Source: Roseomonas populi
GTDB lineage: Bacteria; Pseudomonadota; Alphaproteobacteria; Acetobacterales; Acetobacteraceae
Assembly (NCBI RefSeq): GCF_024594815.1
Contig: NZ_JANJOU010000030.1
Location: 1-64,000 of the forward strand
DNA: 64,000 bases
Direction of reading: 5' to 3'
The notes beneath the pieces are model-generated. The model was not told where the DNA came from and searched no databases. It was given only the letters and a program-made list of their open reading frames with translations. This document shows, one piece after another, positions 1 to 8,543 of the stretch. Every line of letters begins with the position of its first letter. The stretch's first letter is position 1. The translations under genes were made by a program, and so were the position numbers.

Positions 1-666
1 GCCGGCTTCGCCGCCGCCACCAGCGAGGACACGGGCAAGTGGGGCCCTGCGCTGGAGGGGCTGGGCGAGCGCCACGCCATCGCCGCGATGACCTTTAAGA
101 ACTACGGCTGCTGCGGCCACATCTTCCCCGGGCTGGACGGGATCGCGGCCCTGCGCGACGCCCGAGGCTTCGGTGCGGCGGACGTGGCCGCCATCCATGT
201 CGGCGGCTACGGCCCGACGAAGACGGTGTGCGACCGCCCGGAGGCCCGCACGGAGCAGGACTGCCGCTTCTCCATGCAGTACTGCGCCGCCGCCCTGCTC
301 CACCTCGGCGGCGTGCGTCTGGCCGCCTTCGAGCCGGAGAGCCTGGCGGATCCCGCCATCCGCGCGACCATGGCGAAGGTCACCGTCTCCCTTGCGCCCG
401 ACCTGGCGGATGCTTACCCCGCCCGGCGCGCCGCGCGCGTCTCCGTCACGCTGCGCGACGGCACGGTGCTGGAGCACCTCCAGCCCACGCGGAAGGGCGA
501 CCCGGACATGCCGCTGAGCGACGCCGAGCTCTCGGCCAAGTTCCACGAGCTGGCAGGGCCCGCCATCGGCGCCGAGGCGGCCGCGCGGCTGGAAGGGGCC
601 CTGCTGCACGGCGACGCGCTGCCCGGCCCCGTGCCGCTTCTGGCGCCGGCACGGGAGGCGGCCTAG
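1..666 (+). CDS. MmgE/PrpD family protein, 5'-truncated
   Basis: The reading frame is open from the first base of the window, so the gene starts outside it and only the C-terminal 221 residues are present. The protein resembles the MmgE/PrpD family (2-methylcitrate dehydratase, cis-aconitate decarboxylase relatives). The stretch with FKNYGCCGHIFPGLDG matches the family's conserved lid-domain segment, which usually reads K-x-Y-P-C-C-x-H. PrpD-type enzymes dehydrate or decarboxylate small tricarboxylates in the cytoplasm, but the family is broad and the substrate cannot be read here. It converges on the Ldh-family gene at 734-1840. TctC receptors and dehydrogenases nearby fit a carboxylic-acid catabolic locus. 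Family assignment is fairly sure; function is not. Confidence 0.85.
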   Translation, partial: AGFAAATSEDTGKWGPALEGLGERHAIAAMTFKNYGCCGHIFPGLDGIAALRDARGFGAADVAAIHVGGYGPTKTVCDRPEARTEQDCRFSMQYCAAALLHLGGVRLAAFEPESLADPAIRATMAKVTVSLAPDLADAYPARRAARVSVTLRDGTVLEHLQPTRKGDPDMPLSDAELSAKFHELAGPAIGAEAAARLEGALLHGDALPGPVPLLAPAREAA

Positions 667-668
667 GG

Positions 669-715
669 CCTGCGCCGCCCACCCGCCTTCGGGCCGGAGA
701 GGGTGCGGCGGCAGG
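669..715. terminator. candidate bidirectional terminator hairpin
   Basis: The 67-base gap between two convergent genes holds near-complementary arms CCTGCGCCGC (669-678) and GCGGCGGCAGG (705-715), with one extra G on the right arm. There is no T-run. The position between converging 3' ends suggests termination. This rests on pairing and position only. Confidence 0.3.
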
Positions 716-733
716 TCCTCCTGCGGGGCGGCA

Positions 734-1840
734 TCAGTCCAGGAGGAGGAAGGGCGCGCCGCAGCTCTGGCAGACGCCGCGCAGCTTTTCGATCAGCGCG
801 TCCGGCAGCGGGATTCCGTCGCGCCGGCGCTCCGCCCGCGTCGCCGCTTCCGGGTCGCCGGGCACCAGGACCGGGCGCTCCGGATCGGCCGGCTGCGCGG
901 CGTGGAGCACGTCGATGGCATCGTCCAGATCCGCCTCGAACCCGCCGTCGTCGCGGAAGGCGTCGGGGTCCATGGCCAGGAAGAAGTGGCCGAGATTGTC
1001 GGGCTGCTCCGGCCGCTGCGTCCGGTTGCGGATCGGCGAGAAGGAGGCGCCGGACAGCGTGCCGCCGAGGATGTGGACCATCATCGCCAGGCCGTAGCCC
1101 TTGTAGCTCGCCATAGCCTCCACCCCGCCCAGCGGCGTCAGGCCGCCGGTGTCGCGGTGGTAGAGGATGTCGAAGCCCTCCGCCGCGTCCACAACGGGCT
1201 CCCCCTTCTCGTCCAGGACCCAGCCCGGCGGCAGCGGCTTTCCCTGCAGGTCGTGGACCTTCACCTTGTTCGAAGCGACGGTTGAGGTCGCCATGTCCAG
1301 CAGGAAGGGATTGTTGCGCCCGGCTGGGGCAGCGAAGGCCAGCGGGTTGGTGCCGAGGAGCGGCACGGCCGCGCGTGTCGGCACCACGGCGATGTTGCGC
1401 GTGGCGCTCGTCACCAGGCCGATCATGCCCTGCCGCACCGCAAGCCCCGCGTAGTAGCCGGCAGCGCCGAAATGGTGCGAGTTGTTCACGCACACGGCCG
1501 CCAGCCCGGACAGCCGCGCCTTCTTGAGCGCGAGCTCCATGCCCATGACGGCGGCCGGGTGCCCCATCCCGGCATCCGCGTCCACCAACGCCGTCACCGG
1601 GGTTTCGCGCACCACCCGCGGCCGTGCCGCCACGTTCAGCTTGCCGAGCTTGCGCGCGCGCTCGTACTCCATGAGCATCGAGATGCCGTGGGAATCCACG
1701 CCGGAGAGATCGGTGGCCAGCATCGCGTCTGCGGTGACGCGGATCGCCTCCTTCGGCATGGTCCAGGCGGTCAGGACCGCGACGATCTGGGCGTGCACCC
1801 GCTCGGCGGGGATCCGCCGCGCGCTCCCGGCATCCGTCAT
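734..1840 (-). CDS. Ldh family NAD(P)-dependent oxidoreductase
   Basis: This 368-residue protein belongs to the malate/L-lactate/ureidoglycolate dehydrogenase family (Ldh_2), which oxidises 2-hydroxy acids with NAD(P) using a fold unrelated to classical LDH. Family signatures are present: DSHGIS at residues 49-54 (His51) and NSHHFG at 120-125, whose histidine is catalytic in characterised relatives. Further conserved stretches include LLGTNPLAFA and the KGYGLA segment. AAGGGA precedes the ATG at a good distance. It is the last gene of a minus-strand series TctC-TctC-cupin-Ldh. A second paralogue lies at 6403-7479 on the other side of the GntR regulator. The C-terminus carries CxxC (CQSCGAP), which is not a family hallmark. 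The substrate is unknown. Confidence 0.88.
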   Translation of the reverse strand: MTDAGSARRIPAERVHAQIVAVLTAWTMPKEAIRVTADAMLATDLSGVDSHGISMLMEYERARKLGKLNVAARPRVVRETPVTALVDADAGMGHPAAVMGMELALKKARLSGLAAVCVNNSHHFGAAGYYAGLAVRQGMIGLVTSATRNIAVVPTRAAVPLLGTNPLAFAAPAGRNNPFLLDMATSTVASNKVKVHDLQGKPLPPGWVLDEKGEPVVDAAEGFDILYHRDTGGLTPLGGVEAMASYKGYGLAMMVHILGGTLSGASFSPIRNRTQRPEQPDNLGHFFLAMDPDAFRDDGGFEADLDDAIDVLHAAQPADPERPVLVPGDPEAATRAERRRDGIPLPDALIEKLRGVCQSCGAPFLLLD

Positions 1841-1947
1841 GGTTCGTCCCTTCCCCTCGTCCGGCGGCGATCTTGGGCGGGCGCGACCATCCGTTCAATG
1901 TGGCGGCCGGTGCGCCCCGGCTGCCCGGGGCGTGGACCTGGCCTGCT

Positions 1948-2370
1948 TCAGGCGGCAGGCTTGGTATGCTCGGCGAGGACGGGGCGCGTGTCGCCAGTCT
2001 CGATGAGGGTGCGGGTGGCGTCGATCCGGGCATAGGTCCAGAGGATCTTCATGCCCTCGGTCCCGGACGCGTTGATGAAGCGGTGCGGCACGCCCTCGGG
2101 GATCCAGGAGATGTCGCCGGCCTTGACCTCGTGCTGCACGCCGTCGATCTCTGCGATGGCGTTACCCTCCAGCAGCAGAACGCTCTCCTCGCAGTTGTGG
2201 GAGTGCAGCGGGATGGAGGCGCCGGGCGCGAAGATCGTCATGCCGTTGAGGAAGCTCTTGGCGCCGATATGCGGCGTGACGAGCGGGATGGTCTTGGCCC
2301 CGCCGCCGCGCTCATAGGCGGGCATCTCGTCCGGGTACATCACCACGCCCTTGGTGCTGTCGCTCGTCAT
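1948..2370 (-). CDS. cupin domain protein
   Basis: A small cytoplasmic single-domain cupin of 140 residues. Motif 1 is seen as HSHNCEE followed by the turn glycine. Motif 2 is complete as PEGVPHRFIN, so the usual metal-binding His-His-Glu-His set looks intact. Such proteins are metal-dependent dioxygenases, isomerases or decarboxylases, or sugar/acid-binding accessory proteins; the sequence does not decide. AAGGA lies 7 nt before the ATG. It sits between a TctC receptor and an Ldh-type dehydrogenase in the same orientation, with gaps of 61 and 107 bases, so co-transcription and a role in the same degradative route are likely. Confidence 0.85.
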   Translation of the reverse strand: MTSDSTKGVVMYPDEMPAYERGGGAKTIPLVTPHIGAKSFLNGMTIFAPGASIPLHSHNCEESVLLLEGNAIAEIDGVQHEVKAGDISWIPEGVPHRFINASGTEGMKILWTYARIDATRTLIETGDTRPVLAEHTKPAA

Positions 2371-2431
2371 TCTCCGGTCCTTCTCTCAGTCCAGGGATCT
2401 GGCCGCTGCGCGGCCGCATTCTGCCGGCGTG

Positions 2432-3412
2432 TCAGTTGAGCTGGATGTTGAACTCGCGGGTCAGCGCGCTCCAGCGTGCCACGTCCTCCGCCAGATAGGC
2501 GGCGAAGGCGGCCGGGCTGTCGCTCGGCGTCGCGCGCACGGCTTGGCGCTCCAGCGCGGCCAGCACCTCCGGGTCGCGCAGGATGGACACGACGTGGCGG
2601 TGCAGCGCGGCAATGAGGGCATCCGGTGTACCGGCCGGCGCGAAGAGCCCGTTCCACAGGGTGGTGACGAGGTCCGGGAAGCCGGCCTCCACCGTGGTCG
2701 GCGTGTCCGGATAGGCTGCAAGACGCTGGCGCGCGACGATGGCCAGGGGCCGCATGCGGCCGGCCTCGATATGCGGCGCCGCCGCCGACACGTTGAACTC
2801 GGTGATCTGCGCGTCTCCGCGCAGCAGGACCGGCACGATCTCCCCCGCGCCGCGGAGCGGCAGGTGGACGAGGTTGATGCCCGCGCGCCTGGCGAAGGTC
2901 TCGAGGTCGATGTGCTGGTAAGACCCCACCCCGGCGGAGGCGTAGACGAGCGGCTTCGGGCTGGCCTTGGCCCGCGCGACGAAGTCCGCGAGGGAGGTGG
3001 CCGGGAAGTCCGCGGGAGCGAGGAAGAACTGCGGCGCCTCGATGAGGTTGGTGATGGGGACCAGCCCGCGGGAGGGCACGAGGCCTCGCTCCGGCCCGGC
3101 CATGGCCGAGTTGATCGCGTGGGTGGAGACGTTGTTGACGATCAGCGTGTGCCCGTCCGGTCGCTCCCGCATGACGTAATCGTTGGCGATCCAGCCATTG
3201 GCGCCCGGCCGGTTCTCCACGACCACGTTGCCGCCGATGAGCTTCGAGAGGGGATCGGCGATCACCCGCGCGATCAGGTCGGTGGTGCCGCCGGGGACGA
3301 GCGGGACGATCAGCCGCACCGGGCGCGACGGCCAAGCCTGGGCACGGGCCGCGCGCGGCAGCCCTGCCAGTGCGGCGCTGCCGAGCAGGAGACGGCGAGT
3401 GGTGTTGGGCAT
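2432..3412 (-). CDS. Bug/TctC family tripartite tricarboxylate transporter receptor
   Basis: A periplasmic solute-binding receptor of 326 residues, the usual family length. A signal peptide with RR (residues 6-7), a hydrophobic stretch and an Ala-rich cleavage region ends near residue 24. The mature part begins with the typical WPSRPVRLIVP strand and carries PGGTTD and ENRPGANG. Bug receptors bind carboxylated ligands (citrate, glutamate, aromatic acids, nicotinate) for TctAB permeases, but no tctA or tctB is in the window. GGGAGGAA precedes the ATG. It follows another TctC at 3476-4450 with a 63-base gap, so this operon encodes two receptors in a row. Confidence 0.92.
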   Translation of the reverse strand: MPNTTRRLLLGSAALAGLPRAARAQAWPSRPVRLIVPLVPGGTTDLIARVIADPLSKLIGGNVVVENRPGANGWIANDYVMRERPDGHTLIVNNVSTHAINSAMAGPERGLVPSRGLVPITNLIEAPQFFLAPADFPATSLADFVARAKASPKPLVYASAGVGSYQHIDLETFARRAGINLVHLPLRGAGEIVPVLLRGDAQITEFNVSAAAPHIEAGRMRPLAIVARQRLAAYPDTPTTVEAGFPDLVTTLWNGLFAPAGTPDALIAALHRHVVSILRDPEVLAALERQAVRATPSDSPAAFAAYLAEDVARWSALTREFNIQLN

Positions 3413-3475
3413 GTGTGGTTCCTCCCGACGGTCCCCGGCTTTCCGGCCGTTGCCCGGCCGTGATGGGGCGACGCG

Positions 3476-4450
3476 CTATTCCATGCGGATGCCGGCGGTG
3501 CGGACGATCTCGCCCATTCTCGCGTAGTCCTGGGCCAGCGCCGCGCCGAAGGCCTCCGGCGTGTTGCCGACCACCTCGTATCCCAGCCCCTCCAGCCGGC
3601 TCCGCACCGCGGGCACGGCCAGCGTGTCGCGCAGCGCCGCGTTCAGCCGCGCGACGACCGCGGGCGGCGTGCCGGCGGGCGCGAGAAAGGCGCCCCAGGT
3701 GAAGAAGCTGAAGCCGGGCAGGGTCTCCGCGACGGTTGGCGTATCAGGGAAGGAATCGATCCGCGCGGGACCGGCGGTGGCGAGCATGCGGAGCTGGCCG
3801 TCGCGCACATAGGCGTTGGGCGTGGGCAGCCCGAAGAAGCCGTAGGGCACCTCCCCCGCCGTGACGGCGAGAAGGGCGGGCGTCGCGCCGCGGTAGGAGA
3901 TGTGGTTCATCCGCACGCCCGCCGCCCGCAGCAGCATCTCCATGGCGATGTGCTGCGGGCTGCCGGCGCCGCCGGAGGCAAAGTCGATCCCGCCCGGCCG
4001 GGCGCGGGCCTCGGCGATCATGCCCGCCACGTCCCGCGCGGGCGCGGAGGGGTGCGCGACCAGACCCCAGCGGATCCGCACGATCTGGCCGATCGGCACG
4101 AGGTCCTTCAGTGGGTCGTAGCCGGCCGCGGGGTGAATGTTGGGCAGCGCGGTGACGACGGCGTCGTTGACGGCGAGCAGCGTGTAGCCGTCCGGCGCGG
4201 CCCGGGCGCCGGCACGCATGCCGGCGAGGCCGGAGGCGCCGGTCTGGTTCTCGATCACCAGGCGCTGGCCCAGCAGGTCGCCCATGCCCTCCGCCACGAT
4301 GCGGACCACCACATCCACGGCGCTGCCAGCGGCAAGCGGCTCGATCACGCGGATCGGGCGATCGGGATAGGCGGGCTGGGCCGCCGCGCCGCCCGCGGAG
4401 AACGCCGCCATCGCGGCGGCCAGAACCCACCGGCGCATCCTGCCCGCCAT
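3476..4450 (-). CDS. Bug/TctC family tripartite tricarboxylate transporter receptor
   Basis: A 324-residue periplasmic receptor. The frame stays open far upstream, but the ATG at 4450 is chosen because GGAGG lies 7 nt before it and the protein then begins with a proper signal peptide (MAGRMRRWVLAAAMAA..., cleavage near AAAQ). The mature start PDRPIRVIEPL and the ENQTGASG segment are family hallmarks. It is the first gene of the minus-strand series running to the Ldh gene. It diverges from the GntR regulator at 4512, with a perfect palindrome 36 bases upstream of the ATG, so GntR control is likely. The ligand is unknown. Confidence 0.9.
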   Translation of the reverse strand: MAGRMRRWVLAAAMAAFSAGGAAAQPAYPDRPIRVIEPLAAGSAVDVVVRIVAEGMGDLLGQRLVIENQTGASGLAGMRAGARAAPDGYTLLAVNDAVVTALPNIHPAAGYDPLKDLVPIGQIVRIRWGLVAHPSAPARDVAGMIAEARARPGGIDFASGGAGSPQHIAMEMLLRAAGVRMNHISYRGATPALLAVTAGEVPYGFFGLPTPNAYVRDGQLRMLATAGPARIDSFPDTPTVAETLPGFSFFTWGAFLAPAGTPPAVVARLNAALRDTLAVPAVRSRLEGLGYEVVGNTPEAFGAALAQDYARMGEIVRTAGIRME

Positions 4451-4486
4451 CCCGTTTCCTCCGGCCGCGTGATCCGCGCCCCTTTG

Positions 4487-4496
4487 CGTTATAACG
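4487..4496. promoter_or_regulatory. perfect palindrome CGTTATAACG, candidate GntR operator
   Basis: A 10-base perfect palindrome in the 61-base gap between divergent tctC and the GntR gene. It contains TATAACG, which recurs in the imperfect palindrome just downstream of the regulator. HutC/FadR-type GntR proteins commonly bind GT-N(x)-AC palindromes with an AT-rich centre. Binding by this regulator is inferred. Confidence 0.5.
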
Positions 4497-4511
4497 ATAC
4501 ATGACCTATTC

Positions 4512-5336
4512 ATGGCTGCGCTTGTCAAGCGCGGATGCGGGTGGATGAAGGGAGCGAAGGGGTTGGCGGGCGACGGCCCGCCCGTGCTGAGGCCCTTGCG
4601 CGGCGGCCCGGCCGTTCCGCGCTGGCTGCAGCTGAAGCACGCGCTGCGCGACCTGATTACCTTCGATCTCGGCCCCGGGGACCGCATTCCGACCGAGGCG
4701 GAACTGGGGGAGCATTATGGGCTGTCCCGGATCACGGTGCGGCAGGCCGTCACCTCCCTTGTCGATGAGGGGCTGCTGCACCGCCAGCAGGGCCGCGGCA
4801 CCTTCGTCCGGCTGGCCCGGCGCGAGGCGCCGCTGCAGAAGCCCGGGCACTTCCTGGCCAGCGCCTTCGACGAGGCGTCGCCCGGCCGGATGCGGATCCA
4901 CGCCGCCGAGACGGTTCCTGCGCCGAGCTGGGTGGCGTCCCGCCTGGGGATCGCGGCCGATGCGCCGGCGCACAAGGTCCGCCGGCTGCTCGAGCGCGAC
5001 GGCGGGCCGGTGGCGATCCGCACCAGCTTCGTGCCGGCGGCGCTGGCGCCGGATCTGCTGAGTGCCGACCTCTCGCCGCCGCTGCACCTCGTGCTGGAGG
5101 AGGTCTTCGGCCTCGTCGCGCTGGAGGCGCAGGAGCGGATCGAGGTGATCCGGGCCGATTCCTTCCGCGCGCGCCTCCTGGCGATCGCCGAGCACGAGCC
5201 GCTGGTGATGACCGAGCGCGTGGCCGCGGACGCCGTCGGCCAGGCGATCGAGTGCGCGCGGACCTATTACCGCGCCGACAGCTTCTCCTTCACGCGCACC
5301 CTGCGCCGGGGAGAGGTGCGCCCTGTCCGGCCTTGA
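4512..5336 (+). CDS. GntR family transcriptional regulator (HutC/UTRA type)
   Basis: A 274-residue regulator with an N-terminal winged helix-turn-helix (about residues 35-105), including LGPGDRIPTEAELGEHYGLS and ITVRQAV, then the RGTFV wing typical of GntR. The C-terminal part (about 120-265) matches a UTRA ligand-binding domain, which usually senses a small pathway metabolite. The first ATG gives a tail ahead of the HTH and has no clear ribosome site, so the true start may be Met12 at 4545. The gene lies between two oppositely directed catabolic units, each preceded by a related palindrome, so it probably controls both as well as itself. Repressor function is the family norm, not shown here. 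Confidence 0.88.
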   Translation: MAALVKRGCGWMKGAKGLAGDGPPVLRPLRGGPAVPRWLQLKHALRDLITFDLGPGDRIPTEAELGEHYGLSRITVRQAVTSLVDEGLLHRQQGRGTFVRLARREAPLQKPGHFLASAFDEASPGRMRIHAAETVPAPSWVASRLGIAADAPAHKVRRLLERDGGPVAIRTSFVPAALAPDLLSADLSPPLHLVLEEVFGLVALEAQERIEVIRADSFRARLLAIAEHEPLVMTERVAADAVGQAIECARTYYRADSFSFTRTLRRGEVRPVRP

Positions 5337-5354
5337 CCGGACCGGAAGAATTCA

Positions 5355-5372
5355 TCCTATAACGTCATAGGA
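5355..5372. promoter_or_regulatory. imperfect 18-bp palindrome, candidate second GntR operator
   Basis: TCCTATAACGTCATAGGA reads almost the same on both strands; only one symmetric base pair breaks the dyad. It lies 32 bases before the amidohydrolase ATG and 19 bases after the GntR stop, and shares TATAACG with the palindrome at 4487-4496. This suggests the same regulator acts on both sides. Confidence 0.5.
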
Positions 5373-5403
5373 CGGCGGCGACAGACCGCGACGGGGGATC
5401 GCC

Positions 5404-6399
5404 ATGGCAGTGATCGACGCTCACACGCATATCCTCACGGAGGGCATGATCGCGGCCATCGCCGGCGCCGTTCCCGGCCTGGCGCCGCGGCTGACGCGGC
5501 TGGACGACGAGGCCGGGATCCTCGAGATCCTGGATATCCGGCAGAACCCCTTCCCCCGCGCGGCCTGGGACCTGGAGCGGCGCTTCGCTGACATGAGGGG
5601 GCAGCGCGTGGACATGCACGTGATCTGCAACATCCCCCACACCTTCCTCTACGAGGCGGAGGCGGGCGCGGCGGACACGGTGTCCGAGATCCAGAACGAG
5701 TCCATCGGCGCGCTCTGCCGCGAGCACCCCGGCCGCTTCATCGGCCTCGCCACCGCCCCGATGCAGGATCCCGCGCGCGCGGCCGCCACGCTGGAGCGGG
5801 CCGTGACGGTGCACGGGCTGCGCGGGCTGCATCTCGGCTCCAACATCGCCGGGCGGAACCTGGACGATCCCGCGCTGGACGCGGTGTGGGAGGTGGCGGA
5901 CCGCCACGCGCTGCTCGTGCTCGTGCACCCGCACAAGGTCGTCGCGGCCGAGCGGATGCGGAGCTACTACCTCACCAACCTCATCGGGAATCCGCTGGAG
6001 ACGACGATCGCCGCGGCCTCGCTTGTCTTCGGCGGGGTGATCGAGCGGCACCCGCGCATCCGCTTCCTCCTCTCCCATGCCGGTGGCTTCGTGCCCTTCC
6101 AGGCCGGCCGCTTCCGCCACGGCTGGCGCGTGCGGCCGGAGCCGAAGGCGCGGCTGAAGGGCGACCCGACCGAGAGCCTGGACCGGCTGCTCTACGACAG
6201 CATCACCCACGCACCCGGCGCCCTGCGCTTCCTGCTGGAGGAGGTCGGCCCGGAGCGTATCGTCTTCGGCACCGACTACCCCTTCGACATGGGCACGACG
6301 CGGGGCGTGGAGGAGGTGGAGGAGGCGATCGCCGACCCGGCGGCGCGGGACGCCATCCTCTCCGGCAATGCCCGGCGCCTCCTCGGGCTGGAGGGCTGA
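5404..6399 (+). CDS. amidohydrolase family protein (ACMSD/resorcylate decarboxylase-like)
   Basis: This 331-residue TIM-barrel metal-dependent hydrolase or decarboxylase is of the amidohydrolase-2 group. Metal ligands are visible: DAHTH (His7, His9), VHPH (His175, His177), SHAGG (His225) and FGTDYPF (Asp291). The layout and FGTDYPF are typical of ACMSD-like decarboxylases (aminocarboxymuconate semialdehyde, gamma-resorcylate) and related lactone hydrolases. A GGGGGA ribosome site precedes the ATG. The Ldh-family gene follows after 3 bases, so the two form a tight pair under the palindrome at 5355-5372. With the aromatic-type FAD monooxygenase nearby, degradation of an aromatic or cyclic acid is plausible but unproven. 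Confidence 0.88.
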   Translation: MAVIDAHTHILTEGMIAAIAGAVPGLAPRLTRLDDEAGILEILDIRQNPFPRAAWDLERRFADMRGQRVDMHVICNIPHTFLYEAEAGAADTVSEIQNESIGALCREHPGRFIGLATAPMQDPARAAATLERAVTVHGLRGLHLGSNIAGRNLDDPALDAVWEVADRHALLVLVHPHKVVAAERMRSYYLTNLIGNPLETTIAAASLVFGGVIERHPRIRFLLSHAGGFVPFQAGRFRHGWRVRPEPKARLKGDPTESLDRLLYDSITHAPGALRFLLEEVGPERIVFGTDYPFDMGTTRGVEEVEEAIADPAARDAILSGNARRLLGLEG

Positions 6400-6402
6400 T
6401 CC

Positions 6403-7479
6403 GTGGCGGAGGAGGAGGCCGGGGCGCCCCGGCACGGCGCGGCGGCGCTGACCGGCTTCGCGGCCGACGTGCTGGCCGCGCAGGGCATGCGGGCGGAGGA
6501 GGCGCGGCGGGTTGCCGAGCTGATGGTGGAGGCGGACCTGACCGGCGCCGATTCCCACGGCATCTTCCGCCTGCCGCAATACGTGCGCCGGATGCGCGCG
6601 GGCGGCATGAACCCTCGGCCGGAGATCACCGTGCGGCGCCTGGCGCCGGCGGTGGCGATGGTGGAGGGCGACAACGGCCCCGGCCACCTCGTCATGTCGA
6701 AGGCCGGCGAGACGGCGATCGGGATCGCGCGGGAGAGCGGCATCGCCTGGGTCGGCGCCCGCCGGTCCAACCACGCGGGATCCGGCGCGGTGCACGCCTG
6801 CCTGCCGCTCGCGGCGGGGATGGTCGGCATCTATACGGTGGTGGCCAGCGCGAACCACATGGCGCCCTGGGGCGGCACGGAATCCCTGCTGGGCACGAAC
6901 CCGCTGGCGATCGCCATCCCCATGGGGGAGAGCGATCCCGTCGTGCTGGACATGGCGACAACGGTCGTCTCCTACGGCACGGTGAAGGGCCATGCGCTGC
7001 GTGGCAAGCCGATGCCGGAGGGCTGGATGATCGATGCCCGCACCGGCGAGCCGCTGACCGACCCGAAGCGCAGCCACGAGGGCATCCTGCTCCCCGTCGG
7101 CGGCTACAAGGGCAGCGGGCTGGCGCTGGTGCTCGGCCTGCTGGCGGGCCCGCTGAACCGCGCCGCCTTCGGGCGCGACGTGGTGGACTTCAACGCCGAC
7201 GACCGCACGGTGACGGAGACGGGCCACGTGCTCATCGCGCTCGACGTCTCGCGCTTTCTGGACCCGGCTGCGTTCCAGGCGGAGGTGCGGCGCCACCTGG
7301 AGGACCTGCGGAACTCCGCGCGCCTGCCCGGGGTGGACCGCATCCGCACCCCCGGCGAGCTGCGGGGCGAGCGGCGGCGGGAGCGCGCCGCGCGGGGTGT
7401 CGCCCTGCCCACGGCCCTGGTGGCGCAGCTCGATCGGCTGGCCGCCGCGGCTGGCGTTGCGTCGCTGGCGGAGCGCTGA
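6403..7479 (+). CDS. Ldh family NAD(P)-dependent oxidoreductase
   Basis: A second malate/L-lactate/ureidoglycolate dehydrogenase family protein (358 residues, normal length). SHG at residues 51-53 (His52) and RSNHAG at 121-126 (His124) hold the family catalytic positions; LLGTNPLAIA and GGYKGSGLAL are also present. It starts with GTG just 3 bases after the amidohydrolase stop, so translation is probably coupled. It would oxidise a 2-hydroxy acid with NAD(P) in the cytoplasm, likely a product of the pathway served by the preceding gene. It is a clear but diverged paralogue of the gene at 734-1840. Confidence 0.9.
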   Translation: MAEEEAGAPRHGAAALTGFAADVLAAQGMRAEEARRVAELMVEADLTGADSHGIFRLPQYVRRMRAGGMNPRPEITVRRLAPAVAMVEGDNGPGHLVMSKAGETAIGIARESGIAWVGARRSNHAGSGAVHACLPLAAGMVGIYTVVASANHMAPWGGTESLLGTNPLAIAIPMGESDPVVLDMATTVVSYGTVKGHALRGKPMPEGWMIDARTGEPLTDPKRSHEGILLPVGGYKGSGLALVLGLLAGPLNRAAFGRDVVDFNADDRTVTETGHVLIALDVSRFLDPAAFQAEVRRHLEDLRNSARLPGVDRIRTPGELRGERRRERAARGVALPTALVAQLDRLAAAAGVASLAER

Positions 7480-7522
7480 CCGCGCCCTGATCCTGCGCGC
7501 CGCGTCCTGCCGGCGGCCGCGC

Positions 7523-8497
7523 TCAGAGCCGGAGCCCGGTCCGCCGCACGGCCTCGCCCCAGAGGCGTGATTCGGCCGCGATGAAGGCGGCGGCCTCCTG
7601 CGGCGAGTTCGCGACGGGCTGCACCGCCTGATCGAGAAGCCGCTGCCGCACCTCGGGCTGGCGAATCACCGAGACCGCGTCCCGGTTCACCTTCTCGACG
7701 ATGGCGTCCGGCGTGCCGGGCGGCGCCATGATCGCGTACCAGGCGATGGCGGAGAAGCCGGGCAGGGCGGTCTCCGCCACCGTCGGCACGTCCGGGATCT
7801 GCGGCGCGCGCTCGGCCTGGCACACCGCCAGAATCCGCGTGGCGCCGGACTGGTGGAAGGAGAGGGAGGAGGACAGGTTGTCGAAGAACAGGTCCACATG
7901 CCCCGCCACGAGGTCGTTCAGCGCGGGCGCGGTGCCGTTGTAGGGCACGTGGTTGAACTGCACGCCCGCCGCCGCCTCGAACATCGCGGCGGTGAGGTGG
8001 GAGGTGCTGCCCATGCCCTGGTTAGCAGCGTTGATGCCGCCCGGCTTCTCCTTCGCCCGCTCGATCAGCGCCTTCAGGCTCCGTACTTCAAGCTTGTTCG
8101 ACACCTCGACGATGTTGGGGGAGGTGCCCATGACGATGACCGGGCGGAGCCGCGCCGGGTCGAAGTTCAGCCGCGCGTAGAGGTGCTGGTTGATGGCGAG
8201 GGAGGGCGGCGGCGCGGCCAGCAGCGTGTAGCCGTCCGGCTCCGCGTTCGCGACATGCGCCGTGCCGATGTTGCCCGCGGCGCCCGGCCGGTTGTCGATG
8301 ATGACGGGCTGCTGCCAGATGGAGCGCAGCCCCTCCACCACGATGCGCGGGACGGAATCGGCGGTGCCGCCGGCTGGAAAGGGAACGACCACCCGCACCG
8401 CCTGGCCCGGCCAATTCGCCTGAGCGCGGCCACTCCGCGGGAGCACTGCCGAAAGCCCCGCGGCCACGAGGCCCGCGCCGAGTGCACGCCGTTCCAT
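7523..8497 (-). CDS. Bug/TctC family tripartite tricarboxylate transporter receptor
   Basis: A 324-residue periplasmic receptor. The start at 8497 is chosen from longer open frames because it follows GGGAGAGA and opens with a signal peptide (MERRALGAGLVAAGLSAVLP, cleavage near GRAQA). Family marks include AVRVVVPFPAGGTAD, DNRPGAAGNIG and the central HVPYNGTAPALND. It lies 46 bases downstream of the FAD monooxygenase on the same strand, so the pair is probably one operon: a receptor for the acid the monooxygenase or its partners consume. No permease genes adjoin it. The ligand is unknown. Confidence 0.92.
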   Translation of the reverse strand: MERRALGAGLVAAGLSAVLPRSGRAQANWPGQAVRVVVPFPAGGTADSVPRIVVEGLRSIWQQPVIIDNRPGAAGNIGTAHVANAEPDGYTLLAAPPPSLAINQHLYARLNFDPARLRPVIVMGTSPNIVEVSNKLEVRSLKALIERAKEKPGGINAANQGMGSTSHLTAAMFEAAAGVQFNHVPYNGTAPALNDLVAGHVDLFFDNLSSSLSFHQSGATRILAVCQAERAPQIPDVPTVAETALPGFSAIAWYAIMAPPGTPDAIVEKVNRDAVSVIRQPEVRQRLLDQAVQPVANSPQEAAAFIAAESRLWGEAVRRTGLRL

Positions 8498-8543
8498 CGC
8501 CTCTCTCCCTTCTCCCGCACTTCCCGCGGGCGCCTCTCCGGCT

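Noticed and set aside
3413-3475. Possible frameshifted duplication between the two adjacent tctC genes
   Set aside because: Both genes are full length with their own signal peptides and ribosome sites; the gap is ordinary intergenic sequence.
5365-7296. 643-codon open frame on the minus strand
   Set aside because: It lies opposite the amidohydrolase and Ldh genes, which have clear catalytic motifs. Its product is His/Arg-rich low-complexity sequence, as expected for the shadow of a GC-rich gene.
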